A stretch of DNA of 64,000 bases from Xiphydria camelus (lineage: Eukaryota > Arthropoda > Insecta > Hymenoptera > Xiphydriidae), in assembly GCA_963678675.1 (NCBI GenBank), contig OY783197.1:6854599-6918598 (forward strand). Reading direction: 5' to 3'. A model generated the notes under the pieces. That model made no database searches, was not told the origin of the DNA, and saw nothing but the letters and a program-made list of their open reading frames with translations. Each line of letters begins with the position of its first letter. Position 1 is the stretch's first letter. The position numbers and the translations under genes were made by a program. Below are positions 22,832-33,639 of the stretch, piece after piece.

Positions 22832-23048
22832 TGTTAGAATATAGCGCCCGCTCCTGCCTTTATACTGCTTATATGTGTGTGATTGGGATATGCCTGGTAG
22901 GCGTATGCGTGTGAGTCATACTGCCACTTGGCAACGCGTAGAGCGTCACTTCGTCGTGAGACGTGCTTAGATGAGCTTTGTTACTGAATAAACACTTTGA
23001 TATAATACTTAATAACCCGTGTTCTTGAGTTATTCTACCCACTAACCA
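22832..23048 (+). repeat. Copia 3' LTR
   Basis: Matches the 5' LTR with visible differences (TATGTGTGTGATTGGGATATG against TATGTATGTATGTGAGTG... and single substitutions), so the insertion is not recent. It is followed by AACAT, the probable right target duplication. Confidence 0.9.
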
Positions 23049-23053
23049 AACAT

Positions 23054-23210
23054 AAATTAAAGGTACTATTTCATGAATTGACATAGAAACGTCGTTTCAA
23101 TCTGACAAATAATAAATAATTGAAGCTATATGGGAACAAAAACCGATCATTCTTTTGCCGTATGCGTGTCTCCCACAGTACCCATTCTAATAGATACCAC
23201 TATACGGAAA
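23054..23210 (-). pseudogene. DDE/SWIM gene, copy A: C-terminal remnant
   Basis: The minus strand reads THTYGKRMIGF, CSHIASIIYYLS and, after a deletion, NDVSMSIHEIVPLI. Copy B on the other strand has GKRTVGCYFHITSIIYYLS and NEVSMLVHEIIPLI at 25600-25819. The CSH of the SWIM zinc site is kept here. The Copia LTR begins two bases beyond the last codons, so the element sits at the very 3' end of this copy. Confidence 0.75.
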
Positions 23211-23554
23211 ATACGAAACCTTGCTATAGACAGTGATTCTTCACTTATAGACAAAAATAAGTAATTTTTCTTATCCTAAAGATCTAGTAAAGTTACTGAC
23301 TATCTTCTCATATGAAAATGCACTTGCGTGCATAGAAATCGGCCCACTGTAAACTTTTGATTTTAACTATATTTACTTTAGAAACTATTCATCAGATCAA
23401 AAAAATAAATGTGCTGTTTGAAAGACAATTTAATATGCTTTATTATGAGTTTAAATTTGTCAAGAATGCTTATCGTTTATATGCGTAGCAACCGGTAAAC
23501 CAATGAAACGTATTCATGTGGTGGTTATAACGAGAATCACAAACTCGTGAAAGA
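23211..23554. other. Spacer between inverted DDE/SWIM copies
   Basis: No gene is recognised. It separates the minus-strand remnant from the plus-strand copy, which are arranged head to head. Confidence 0.45.
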
Positions 23555-23989
23555 TTGAAATTGTCGCCTTTGCAATTAAAATTTGCAATAATGGAATACC
23601 GAAATATGCTTTCTTCTATGCGCGATAATGATAATCGAACAGTCTTTCAAGCGGTTGTTGTATTTTTTATCAAACTAAGAAGTGGAAATTCAAATAGTAT
23701 GATTTCTTCCTTTTTACAGTTACAACGTGAACAACTTGTCTCCGTTTATTTTGATAAAGTTTTGACATCTTTTGAAAAAGATCCCCTTTTTATTTTGTTT
23801 TGAATAGTGTTAACACACACACACAGAGATAATCTCATAGCAAATGAAACTTCGAAAATTGCTAAAGAACTCTTGAATTCAGATAGTGAATTAATCCTTA
23901 TTTGTGATGGTACGTACATTAGACATAAAAAAAGCTCTATTAATTAGTATCAGCGCAAATTATACTCTGCTCTTGTCTGAAATTGCATT

Positions 23990-24980
23990 CCTTTCAAAGG
24001 CCTCTTGAGTTTGGGGAACAGCTAGAAGTCGTAGGGGGCCATAATTCTGAATCAAGTGTGAGGAATGTGCTAGAGCATTATCGTGATGGAGGCGCCAAGT
24101 TCCTGTTGGTCACAAGTCCGGTCTCTTGCACCGCACAGTATTAGGTAGACGACGGAGGACATCCCTGTGGTACTCTTTGGTGATTGTTTAACTCTGTGGT
24201 GCTTACGCGTGGTGTACCATACCGCGGGACTCAAAGAAAGCAATCAGCATTACTTTGACGTTGCTGCGCACTTGGCGGGCCTTCTTTGGTCTTGGTGACG
24301 AGGGATGCTTCCACTGTGACGACTGGGATTTGGTTTCCGGATCGTACCCGTATACCCAGGAATGAACACCAGTGATTATGGTGTTCATGAAGTCGGGGTT
24401 ACTGTTTGTGGGGTCCAGCATGTCCTGTAAGATCTTAACACGAAGTTGCTTTTGCTCCGCTGTCAGCAGCTTTGGTACGAATTTCGCCGCCATTCCCTTC
24501 ATGGCCAAATCTTTGGTCCCAATGGAATGTGCCGAAAAAGTGCTGATGCCCACCTCTTCCGCAATTTCTCGGATAGCCACACGACGGTCCCTCATCATCA
24601 CAGCGTTCACTTTGGCAATGACTTGGTAATTTCCACATGTTGATGGCCGACCGGAGCATGGCTCGCTCTCCACCGATGTGCGGCCGTCTTCAAACCGGTT
24701 GTACCACTCCTTAATCTGTGTGATGCCCATAGCATCGTCACCGAAAGCCGTCTGAATCTTCCGAATGGTTTTCACCTGGCTGTCGCCCAGTTTCTGGAAA
24801 AATTTGATGCAGTAGCGCTGCTCCAGTCGTTCCGTCATTTCCCTTGCAATGAAAAACCGACGCGAGCACTACACGCTACCTCACTCAAATGCTGCTTGTC
24901 ACCAACTGACGCAATCGACAGACAGGAAAAAAGTCACGCATGTGTGCGCACGAAGGTTCAACGTCGGCTCATGCAAGCGC
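23990..24980 (-). mobile_element. mariner element inserted in the DDE/SWIM gene
   Basis: It carries a mariner transposase on the minus strand (24838 down to about 24010) and splits the DDE/SWIM frame, whose halves end near 23965 and resume near 24986. No intact TIRs are visible, so the edges are approximate. It is more GC-rich than its surroundings. Confidence 0.7.
24010..24838 (-). pseudogene. mariner transposase, inactivated
   Basis: The start MTERLEQRYCIKFFQKLGDS is followed by a helix-turn-helix (KTIRKIQTAFGDDAMGITQI, EWYNRFEDGR), a second DNA-binding helix (IREIAEEVGIS) and VPKLLTAEQKQLRVKILQD. The first catalytic Asp of the usual GDE motif is lost: IITGVHSWVYGYDPETK. The frame stops after RGMVHH at 24203; downstream RLHHDNALAHSS, with the second Asp, is in a shifted frame and the sequence ends near PNSRGL. 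Truncated and catalytically dead. Confidence 0.85.
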
Positions 24981-25844
24981 GCTTGATTCAAATCCATTAG
25001 ATTTTCGCAAAAAAATAAGGTCGGATACTTTTCTAACAGACCTCGTACATGGGATTATCAAACAAAAGTTCAAACTTTTAGATAAAAAACTTTACAATAA
25101 AATGCTCCCAAAAACCAGTTTAATTTGCAAGACGGCTTGTTTCTTACATAACCAATTTGGTAAACGTCTAAATAGCGATGTTGAATTATATGAAGACATC
25201 GTGGAGTATATGAAATCGAGACGTAATTTAAACGATACTCTTAGTATTAAAGTCGAGAAAGATGGTTGGAAGCACAGAAAAGTACCGTTTCAACAAATAA
25301 CCTCATCTGATTTGTTATATTTTCCAGAAATGATTGAAAAAGACTTGAAAATATTGTTTATGGGTACTTATCAATATTCTCAAGCCATTTCCTATTTAGC
25401 AGAGATGATACATAATAACAATACGATTAATATTTATTATTTGAAAGACAATTCGAGTATTTTAAAATTGCTAGTTGTCGTGATTGATCACGACATATAA
25501 ACCATAAAGGATATCGCTGTTTTATTGAATATAAACCTGATACTCTATCGGTTATTCCCCGGAATCTTACGATATAAATATTATACATGCGAGTGTGCAA
25601 CGGCAAAAGAACGGTCGGTTGTTATTTCCATATAACTTCAATTATTTATTATTTGTCATTTGCGCGATACCAAACAAAGCTTATTAAACCTGTAGAAACA
25701 TTAGGCAAACTATTCCACAAAGAAAATATTCTACCCACACAATATATAAATCATGAAAGCGATAAAGATTAAAACGAAGTTTCTATGTTAGTTCATGAAA
25801 TAATACCTTTAATTTGATTTAATTTCGATTTATATGTACATACT

Positions 25845-26900
25845 CTGGCTGTACCCTGCCACGCGTTGCTGTGGCTCAGTCTGGTTAAATGGAAAAGAAA
25901 GAAAAGAGAAAGCGTACATTTCTAATAGTTTAATTTCACAATGTTTGTGGGTATACAATACACTTTGTTGTTCCATTGTCTGTGCAGATATAGAGATTGT
26001 CTGGTTTGCCGACTCTAGAACATGCAACATATAATTGTCCATGTGAGAAGCAATCCGTATTTAGATCTAAGCCGCACAATTTTAAAGATTGGCCCTGAGC
26101 TTTGTTGATGGTGATTGCAAACGCCAATCGAATTGGGAAATGCAATCTCTTAAATTGAAATGTCATATCCGCTGAAATCATAGGAATGCGAGGAATGAGG
26201 ACATCTTTACCTTTGAAAGGTCCTGTCAAGATTGTTGCTTCTACGATGTTGCTCATTAATTATTTTACTGCAAGCCGTGTGCCGTTGCAAAGCTTTGGCT
26301 GATTGATATTTCGCAACATGATAATTGGTACGCCGATCTTCAATTGCAGTACATGCGGTGGCATCCCTGGTAGATCGAGTCAATTAAAAAATTCGGTTGG
26401 ATAATTAACCGCTTCATTTGCATCCACAACAGTGTCGATGGACTTGTATGTGACTGCCTCACTTTGAATGTTAAACTGAATAATATTGTTGAGTGCGTAG
26501 ACGTCTTTATTCTTGGCCGCAAGAATAGTTCGTTTATTGAGCCAATCGTGATTCTTATAATTGGTTTGGATATTGGGAAATACTTTTTCAACCAATTCTT
26601 CTTTTGATGTCACTCAATTGCAGAAGTTATGAGGCAATGAAATTCGTCCTGAGGTCAGATCAACCGGCACCTTTCCGTTCCCAATTTCCAGCAATTAATG
26701 CGAGAATACCACAGCTGATCGATCGTTTTGCAGCAGGACACGCATATTTGTAGTTAATTTTAACGTCTTTACATGTCGCCACAAAGTAGAGTATTTCAGG
26801 AAAGCACTTATTTCGTCCGCTGGTGTCGATCGAGGAATTACAGGTAATGTTTGTCTGAAATCTCCTGCAAGCAATATTAACCCTTCATTGCTCTCTGTAT
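25845..26900 (-). pseudogene. Helitron Pif1-like helicase, C-terminal fragment
   Basis: The minus strand reads, with a few stops, ILLAGDFRQTLPVIPRSTPA (Walker B-side motif), [51 protein letters not shown], then the uninterrupted FAITINKAQGQSLKLCGLDL and FSHGQLYVACSRVG. These are the C-terminal motifs of the helicase of Helitron rolling-circle transposons. The Rep/HUH nuclease and Walker A are missing; homology starts abruptly near 26900. It abuts the end of the DDE/SWIM locus. Confidence 0.85.
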
Positions 26901-27469
26901 GAGCGCGGCGTCGCCGTATTTAGATTTTAAGTGATTTTGTATATTTTTTTTACTATTAGAACAATTTGAAAAAATATAAATGCTTCCTTTAAACATTTCT
27001 GAAACGGCCCGTGGCTATAATATTTCAAAAAATACACTTGCGCACACGGAGAAAAAAAAAGTGAAAAATTCCCCTTTTTTATGGGTAACGCTGCACCATT
27101 GTGATAATCAATCAGAAATTACCGTGAGATAGGTAAGAAATTATCAAAGGGCTGGAAAATTATTCTTCTGAAAAAGGGAATTATCGGTGAATTTTCAAAT
27201 TCCCAGCAAAATAAAATAAAAACTACGCAGCAGTATAATAGTAGCTCTACTGTTTATGGTGAACATACATTCTTCTGCACTGGATTTTTTCCCTTTTTAC
27301 TGGAGAAAATCTTCACCGTCAAGTGCTAATGTTACATTGTGTCTTATAGACCAATCAGGATCAAGTATACCGTTGTCCGTAACCCCATCACAACGGAATC
27401 TTAAACAAGATTTGTCGCTAAGGGATTAAACAAGATACTAAAAAGAAGACGTTGCTAAGAGATGTAAAC
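26901..27469. other. AT-rich intergenic sequence
   Basis: No gene. A GGAGAAAAAAAAAGTG segment near 27050 resembles in inverse the GAGGAAAAAGTGTCATT segment near 28150, hinting at a diverged TIR pair around 27045-28165, but the match is weak. Confidence 0.35.
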
Positions 27470-27670
27470 ACGGGGAGAGGAGTATGGGACATTATTTTTC
27501 GTGTGAGAATAGTTATTTTCGTTATTAGGGCGTGAAGCGCTGTTTCTAACGAGTGTGAAGTTTGCCGCACGAGCGAAGCGAGTACGGCAATCACACTCGT
27601 TAACGCGGCGCGAAACAACCGAATAACGAATTCTATTTTTTGTCACAAGTGTCAAATACGAGGTTGACGA
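27470..27670 (-). repeat. CTCGTATTTGACAC repeat with internal hairpin (copy 1)
   Basis: On the minus strand: CAACCTCGTATTTGACACTT, GTGACAAAAAATAGAATTCG, GTTTCGCGCC, a hairpin (27548-27602, arms AACGAGTGTGA / TCACACTCGTT with a CACGAGCGAAGCGAG loop), then CGCCCTAATAACG. Related copies are at 33460-33605 and 33640-33785, and hairpin-free forms lie in the 13755-15115 array. Confidence 0.75.
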
Positions 27671-28410
27671 TTTCACGCACTGCGCAGGTTATTTCACGCA
27701 CTGCGCAACTTTTCACGAATTGGTGTGTGAAAGATGACTTCACATGCGTCGAGGACGCCCATGAAACCGAGTATTTGACACTGAGTGACAAAAAATTCAT
27801 TTCGTCGACGAGATCTATCTTGGAAGGGATTTTCGAATCGTTAACAAAAGTGATAGACGAAACTACATCTGTTAACGAATTACTTTCCGTCCACGAAAAA
27901 CATTTCTCACGCGTCGAGAATATAGCCTCCCTGACCAATTTGAATCCTTATTGATATTCTTTTTATTGAGAAATAAATAAATTTATGATTTGTCGTTTTT
28001 AGCAAGAAAAGTTTACATTTACATGGGTTAAATTTTACTAGTTTATTCATCAAAAATTACTTTTCGATTTTGATGAAAAAATCTCATTCCAAAAGGGGAA
28101 AAATTCTACCGTTTGTCAATTCGGTGCACAGTTAGTCAGAAAAATGACACTTTTTCCTCATCTTCTAGGTTAGAAGTTCTATTTTTTTTCTCTCCATGCA
28201 ACTAAAAAAAATGGTAATTGTCCGAGCGAACGGAAAAGCGGCGCCGAACCGCCCAGTGGGAGTAGCTCTCCGACAAACGCTCGGGATACAGTGCTGCCAC
28301 GATGCACTTACATTCGTCTCCCGTTCAGTGCAAAGTATGTGAAAGTAGCCGGTAATGTGGCAACAGTGTGCTTCGTTTAGCACGGCGGCTCAGCGCTCGC
28401 CATACGACCA
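27671..28410. other. Intergenic sequence; repeat-like then GC-richer segment
   Basis: 27670-27960 is open on both strands, contains GACACTGAGTGACAAAAAATT, and looks like a further derivative of the same repeat rather than a gene. 28160-28410 is GC-richer, with no coding signature. Confidence 0.4.
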
Positions 28411-28411
28411 C

Positions 28412-28660
28412 CTAAAGCCGGCCACACACGTTCAGTTTCAATGGTCAGTTTGAATTGTTCAGTTCAACTGTACAGTTTAACCTCTACGTGTGTGGGTATT
28501 TCAATCTCAGTTCAACTCAACTGCACAGTTAAACAAAAACGAATGAAATTTCAATTTTTTCAACTGAATGGTTCAACTGATCCTTGCATGTGTGGCGGTT
28601 CGTCTGTACAGTTCTCAGTTTATTTTGTTTCAGGAGCCAGTGCGTTTGGTTTTTTCTTTT
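28412..28660. repeat. CAGTT/AACTG-rich mini-element
   Basis: GCCGGCCACACACGTTCAGT is followed by many copies of CAGTTCAACTG-type short palindromes, and ACGTGTGTGG / TGCATGTGTGG segments point inward and outward. This is typical of subterminal repeats in a small DNA element. No target duplication is defined. Confidence 0.45.
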
Positions 28661-28784
28661 TTTAGTCGACTTGATATATTGATTTTGTCAGAATTCCGGA
28701 ATTCTTACAAAAAGCGTTACGTACACGGCCTCAAAGATTTCGTTACGTACATAGCATCACGGCGATTTAGTAAATAGAGATAAT

Positions 28785-29340
28785 ATAACAAATTCGAATT
28801 TACGTTCGTGTTGCATAAGTGGAGTGCAAATAAATTGGGATAAACGACATATTTTATCAAGAGACATGAATTTGTTAATATAGTAAAAAATGATTGGTTT
28901 CATTTTCATTAGGTAATTTATTTCGACTTGTTCCACCATACCAATCATATTGTAAAAATTATATGTAATAGTTTTTAATTATGTTTGAATCTATATAAAA
29001 AAACGGCGGGTGTTATTTTTATTATGCAAAACAAATTATTGAAAAATCCAAACTTGTTTTTTACTTTATTTATGGGCGAAATAATCCAATGCTCTTTTTA
29101 TTATTATAGCTTCATGATGGTGCATAACATATATTTTGCTATGCAACATCAGTCGAGTAGTTATCGAGATAAAAAATGTTTTCGTTTTTTGGCTTTTTGA
29201 CGATAACTTTTTATTAAATAAATATTTTGGTCTAAATATTTACTGAGAGCTTACGTATATATAAACACAAGATATACCTGAATGGGAAAGAAATTCAAGC
29301 GGGGCCAGTTTAATATGGTTATCCGGCTATACCCTTTCAT
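28785..29340 (-). repeat. Dispersed repeat, copy 2 (partner of 895-1466)
   Basis: Reverse-complement copy of 895-1466, running from the TGCATAAGTGG-type start to GGTTATCCGGCTATACCC. Confidence 0.75.
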
Positions 29341-29431
29341 AGGAAATGTGAAGTAGTTAATGCTACATCACGAAACAGTTTGCATATAATACAGATTTTT
29401 TTGGCCCAATATCTGAAAACATACTCCACTG

Positions 29432-29812
29432 AGAACAAAATTTTGTTGAAAGATTTAGTTGGTTTAAATTAGTCGAAACAACAATATAATTATTTAAGTT
29501 AAGGAAATCGTGTTTATTTTAATACTCATTTATTCACAGAAAGTATAAGCATAATCAATGTGAATAAATATTAGCCATACTACAAAATACTTAATTGGCC
29601 TGATGCACATAAATAGTCATATATGGCGAACTAAATATGTAAAGTTATAGCAACTGAATATCTTCTTATAGTGATTGAACATATATGTATATTAGTTATG
29701 AATGAACAGGTATTGGATTGAATACGATTATCTAAATTAAGAAAATATTTGATAATTTAAAATAATTCAAACCAAATAAAGAGATTCAACCAATTTTTTT
29801 CTGAGTGTAGGT
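29432..29812. mobile_element. Possible MITE with CACTGAGA-type ends
   Basis: CACTGAGAACAAAATTTTGT at 29437 faces AACCAATTTTTTTCTGAGTG at 29787-29806. The inverted match is imperfect and the interior is AT-rich and non-coding. Confidence 0.35.
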
Positions 29813-29917
29813 GACCAAAAATAGGAGGCTATACGAGGCTCGTATAATTTACATTATTATGAATATAAGCACTCAATGTAATATTATAAAAATGTATATA
29901 TACAATGAAAAGCTTAC

Positions 29918-30019
29918 CTGTAAATTTCTGTCGGGAGGAATCTCTCGGAATACTCGGTGTTAGCAATGTGATTCCTCGTCATGTCCCTTGGCCTGGCCAC
30001 TTCGACCGTGTCGACGAAT
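29918..30019 (-). CDS. Internal coding exon of an unidentified host gene
   Basis: On the minus strand a TTTCATTTAG acceptor precedes 30019 and CAG|GTAAGC is the donor after 29918. The 102-base exon is open in one frame and encodes FVDTVEVARPRDMTRNHIAN followed by TEYSERFLPTEIY, with one base at the start and two at the end shared with neighbouring exons. Its GC content is well above the flanks and no stop interrupts it. Both splice sites fit consensus. I do not recognise the protein. It is one of only two stretches here that look like a constrained cellular gene. Confidence 0.6.
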
Positions 30020-32750
30020 CTAAATGAAATATAATTTTTAAATCTCTTAAAGCAATTAAAAATGACATCTTTCTCTCTTTCGTTCGCAAAAATGGATGAC
30101 ACAAGCACATTTTTTTTATTCTTCTTTTCTAATTATCAGAAATTTACATATTGGACTTTCTCCAATGTATCCCTGGTTAAAGGATTCGATTGAAACTTAT
30201 TAGAGCTAAACAAATCGGAACAAATCAAATTTTAATCCTGGATATTTCCATCTAAAAGACTATTTTCCGATTAAATTTTTAAAATTGAAATAAAATGTTC
30301 CAGACAAAAAAATGGTCGATAGAAAAAAATTTAAAAACATTTCACTGCATTACCGATTTTACATGAATTATTATTTTCTATCAGAACGCGATTCTTCAGA
30401 TTTTTATATTTCCGAAGAATTCATTTTCATTGAATCCGGTCTGCTCAGGTGTATCTGCATTCGTATTTATTCATATAGGTACTAATCAGTTCCAATTACA
30501 TTTGTTTTATCGAATGAAATACGATAGTACCGATTCATTCCAACTAAGACTGAATCGAAACAGTAACATTGCATAAATATGATATACTCTACATATATAC
30601 GCTTCGTGACAAATAATAATCCAATTTGAAATGCAAGTTATTATTTTCCAATACAAACCGATCGATATTTTTCAAATACGAAATAGGTTCGAATAGGAAA
30701 TTATCAAAGCAATAATCGAAATTAAACCAATTGAAAAAGTAAATAGGTTTTAATCGGATCTAATTGGATCTTTGAAGCAGTGCCATAAAATAATGTTTTA
30801 AATATTGACACACCTTTATACGTCGGTGATCGTATAATTAATAATTATTTATCGACTGTGCTCGATCGTGTTTCAGATTACCATATAATAACGAATATGC
30901 ATGTACACCGTGATTCTCCTCCACTAATATTTATAGGTACGCGGGTGAACATTCGAAAGGTGGTCCGATTCAAAAATTTTGATTAGATTATACAAGCAAT
31001 GTGAAGATAAAACTTGGTAAAGTTTTTATCATTTGTTCATTTTACGCATTATTTTATTGAATGATGCAGACAAAAAGGTGATTTCTAGACATCAAAATCG
31101 GTTGAATGTATTGCTTATCTCAAAAATTGATAAAAATTCCGAATCATTAATTAACCTATAACTTTAGTGAGATTACTAACAAATACAGATAGACAGACTT
31201 TAATTAACAAAAGTTAATCCCATTAAATTTTTTTTTATAGAAATAGAGATAGAGAAAAGCCTCTCTGCCATATGTTTCTTAACAGTTACACTAAACAAAT
31301 TTTCTTAATATATACAAAATATACATTATTTTTACTGGTTTCTTGAGAATATCATTGGTAATAATATTCTACTTGCAAAAAATTGAAAATTTAGAACCTA
31401 CTGATAGCTCCGACTTTTCAATGAATCACCAATACAATCATTGACCGACAGTTCACAATTTGTACATATTCCATGACATTTTTTTCAATATCGACAGTCT
31501 CGTTTTGTCAGCTCTATTTTTGAAACACTGCATGCCATGCTTTGACACACTAACGTATCAGTACTATAGATACGCAAGTATATAATAATACGTACATAGA
31601 TATACACGTAGAGAGACGAGATAGAATGTCTATTCTAAAAGCGAAGCCGCTACTCTACCTCGAAACTACAATGTCTTATGCAAAGCTCCTTTCTTTCAAT
31701 TGAAGTAAGCTCAAATTTCAACATATAGAAAGAAATAGTTGAGACGACTGACGAACATAATATGTACGATACGTACAATTTCTTACAGTAATAAATATGA
31801 ATAGATCTCCTTATTAACGACAGCAGTTTCAACGATTTCCATCCGTATATGAAATATCAGCAACTTTGTTAATATCTTTTACATTGAAACAAGGTACATG
31901 TAATGTCGTACGTATGTAAGGATTTCTGTACAAATTATTCGTCGAAGTTCTCCCGCACCCCTTCTCCTCTCCACCCCCACTCCTGTTCCTGCGTCCTTCA
32001 TCCCTCATCCATTCCCCCTTCCCTTCCCTTCCACCCTCTTTCCCCTTTCCAACCACCATTCTTTCTGACTCTATTTGCATTGCTCCCAATTAAATAAAGA
32101 ATTGACCGTATTTTTCCTACTTTTATACGGCCCTCTATCTTCCATATCTTCATCAATTTCTACTATGACTTACAACAACCATCGTCACTAATTATATTGT
32201 CACTTTCCTCGTTTGTCGTCAAGCTTGTTATTTCGGTCTCACAATCAAATCTCCGCCAGACCTCGGCTTCGTTATCACTGTCTCAACAATTAGAGCACAA
32301 CTAAACAACCCTCTATAGGTCATCGGGCACTCACCATAGGGGCTTGGCATTCAATCACAAAGAATAACGAGTTCCTTATGTAGTCTTCGTTTTCTTTAGT
32401 CTGTATCATCTTTTATCCACCTTCCTCTTATTTCTACAATTTGTCTTGCTTTATATTATTGTAACTTAAGACTTTTCTTCTTAATTTTTTTTAATTGCAT
32501 TATTATTCGTTTCATTTTATTCTGTATCAACTTACTTCATTTTTAGTCATACATTATTTTAGCCCTGTTTATTTCCTTGAAAAAAAGAGTCCTTAGTCCG
32601 TAGAAAACTTGATCTTTTCCTTCTCTTTTCCACTTCCAGTACAATAAAATTCGTAATGAAATCCGCCAACCTACCCTTCACCCTTATCCCCATTCCGCAA
32701 CTCTCTCCCCCTTTTCCTTAAAATATTGAGGAGGATCACGGGTCGAATGT
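30020..32750. other. Probable intron or intergenic DNA
   Basis: AT-rich, with no coding signature and no TE ends that I can support. A polypyrimidine tract (about 31945-32065, CCCCTTCCCTTCC type) gives spurious open frames on both strands. Confidence 0.45.
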
Positions 32751-32949
32751 AAGCATATGGGGCGTTCCACACCAAATTGACAAGCCTCTAACCTTTACTA
32801 TCATTCACTCACTCTAAAAGGTTTCCAGTCTTTTAATAGATTTTTTAATCATTGCGTTCATAAATTATGAATTTTTTAAGTAGTCTTAAATGCAATTTCT
32901 AAAAATTCTGAAAAAATTATGAAAAATCTTCTAGTTTTTTACAATTACG

Positions 32950-33260
32950 TATAGATTAAGGCTCGTCCAAGAGTGATAAAATTTGGTTTACTATTTTTTT
33001 ACCCACTAAACATTTTTTTTGCGAAAATCATTTTTAAACCTAGTTCAAAAATTCTATAGGAAATATTATTATACTTAGAATATTCCCTACTAAATAAAAA
33101 TCACTTCAAAAGTGAAACTAATCTTCCTGAAAATTTTCGAAATAATTTCGGAAAAAAATAATTCCACTTTTGAAGTGATTTTTATTAATCCAAGAATATT
33201 TTAATATTTCCTGCAGAGTTTGAACCAGGTTCAACAATTATTTATGTGAAAAAAATGTTT
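32950..33260 (+). repeat. Inverted-repeat arm facing 35075-35290
   Basis: Blocks such as CTCGTCCAAGAGTGATAAAA, AATAAAAATCACTTC, AAGAATATTTTAATATTTCC and GAACCAGGTTCAACAATT recur after the assembly gap, mostly inverted (CGAACCTGGTTCAAACTC, AAAATATTCTTGGATGAAT). A small palindrome (about 33096-33186, arms ATAAAAATCACTTCAAAAGT) sits within it. Together the two sides suggest an element of about 2.3 kb with decayed inverted ends. Confidence 0.6.
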
Positions 33261-33459
33261 TTGTCAGTCAGTGTCAAAAACCTCGGTTTTTCGATCGTCC
33301 TCGACGCTTGTGAAATCGTGTTTCACACACTGAAGCTGCTCAGTGTGTGAACAACCTGCGCAGTATGTAAAAGTACATGCGCAGTGCGTGAACACTTTTT
33401 TCGTCACTCAGTGCGTAAAATTCGGTTTTACGGGTGTCCTCAACCCCGTTAACCTCGTA

Positions 33460-33605
33460 TTTCACACTTAGTGACAAAAAATATAATTCGTTATAAGGGC
33501 GTTTCGTGTAGTTTTAACTCGTGTGATTGCCGCACTCGCTTCGCTCGTGCGGAAAACTTCACACTCGTTAAAAATGGCGCTTCACGCCCTTATAACGAAA
33601 ATATC
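33460..33605 (+). repeat. CTCGTATTTCACAC repeat with internal hairpin (copy 2)
   Basis: The GTGACAAAAAATATAATTCG lead is followed by GGGCGTTTCG, a hairpin (33512-33575; CTCGTGTGA / TCACACTCG arms around GCCGCACTCGCTTCGCTCGT), then GCTTCACGCCCTTATAACG. It is the hairpin-bearing version of the 13755-15115 unit. Confidence 0.75.
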
Positions 33606-33639
33606 TATTTCTTCACTGGTGCCCACGCTCCAACCTCGA

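Larger units (their letters stand above)
6120..23048 (+). mobile_element. Ty1/Copia LTR retrotransposon, heavily nested
   Basis: Two direct LTRs (6120-about 6337 and 22832-23048), a PBS and a polypurine tract bracket gag, integrase and RNase H in Copia order. Flanks TACAT (6115-6119) and AACAT (23049-23053) look like a 5-bp duplication with one change. The present length of about 17 kb comes from later insertions: a mixed block in gag, a Tc-type element, a Tc1 element and a pogo block in integrase. Most of the reverse transcriptase is deleted and the remaining frames carry stops, so it is dead. Confidence 0.9.
23555..25819 (+). pseudogene. PIF/Harbinger-like DDE_4 plus SWIM zinc-finger gene, copy B
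   Basis: Segments in order: FAIMEYRNMLSSMRDN...FFIKLRSGNSNSMI...FEKDPL (23555-23803); after a frameshift, LILICDGTYIRHKKSS (about 23890-23960) with a DDE-type Asp in CDGTY; a mariner insertion (about 23990-24980); FLTDLVHGIIKQKF...LLYFPEMIEKDLKILFMGTYQ...AISYLAEM (24986-25497); then frameshifts into RCFIEY and the SWIM zinc site GKRTVGCYFH (25590-25630), an in-frame stop at 25770 and the terminal PLI. A DDE-like domain fused to a C-terminal SWIM finger is a transposon-type architecture seen in arthropods. The second and third DDE acids are lost with the mariner insertion. Confidence 0.7.

Noticed and set aside
24372..24659. Other-frame ORFs within the mariner
   Set aside because: They are shadows of the minus-strand transposase, whose motifs are unambiguous.
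27633..27954. Overlapping 100-codon frames on both strands
   Set aside because: Both are open because the DNA is repeat-derived; neither has a family signature and the segment shares GTGACAAAAAAT blocks with the hairpin repeat.
31829..32097. Gly/Arg/Glu-rich and Pro/Ser-rich frames
   Set aside because: A polypyrimidine tract read in both directions; low complexity, not coding.
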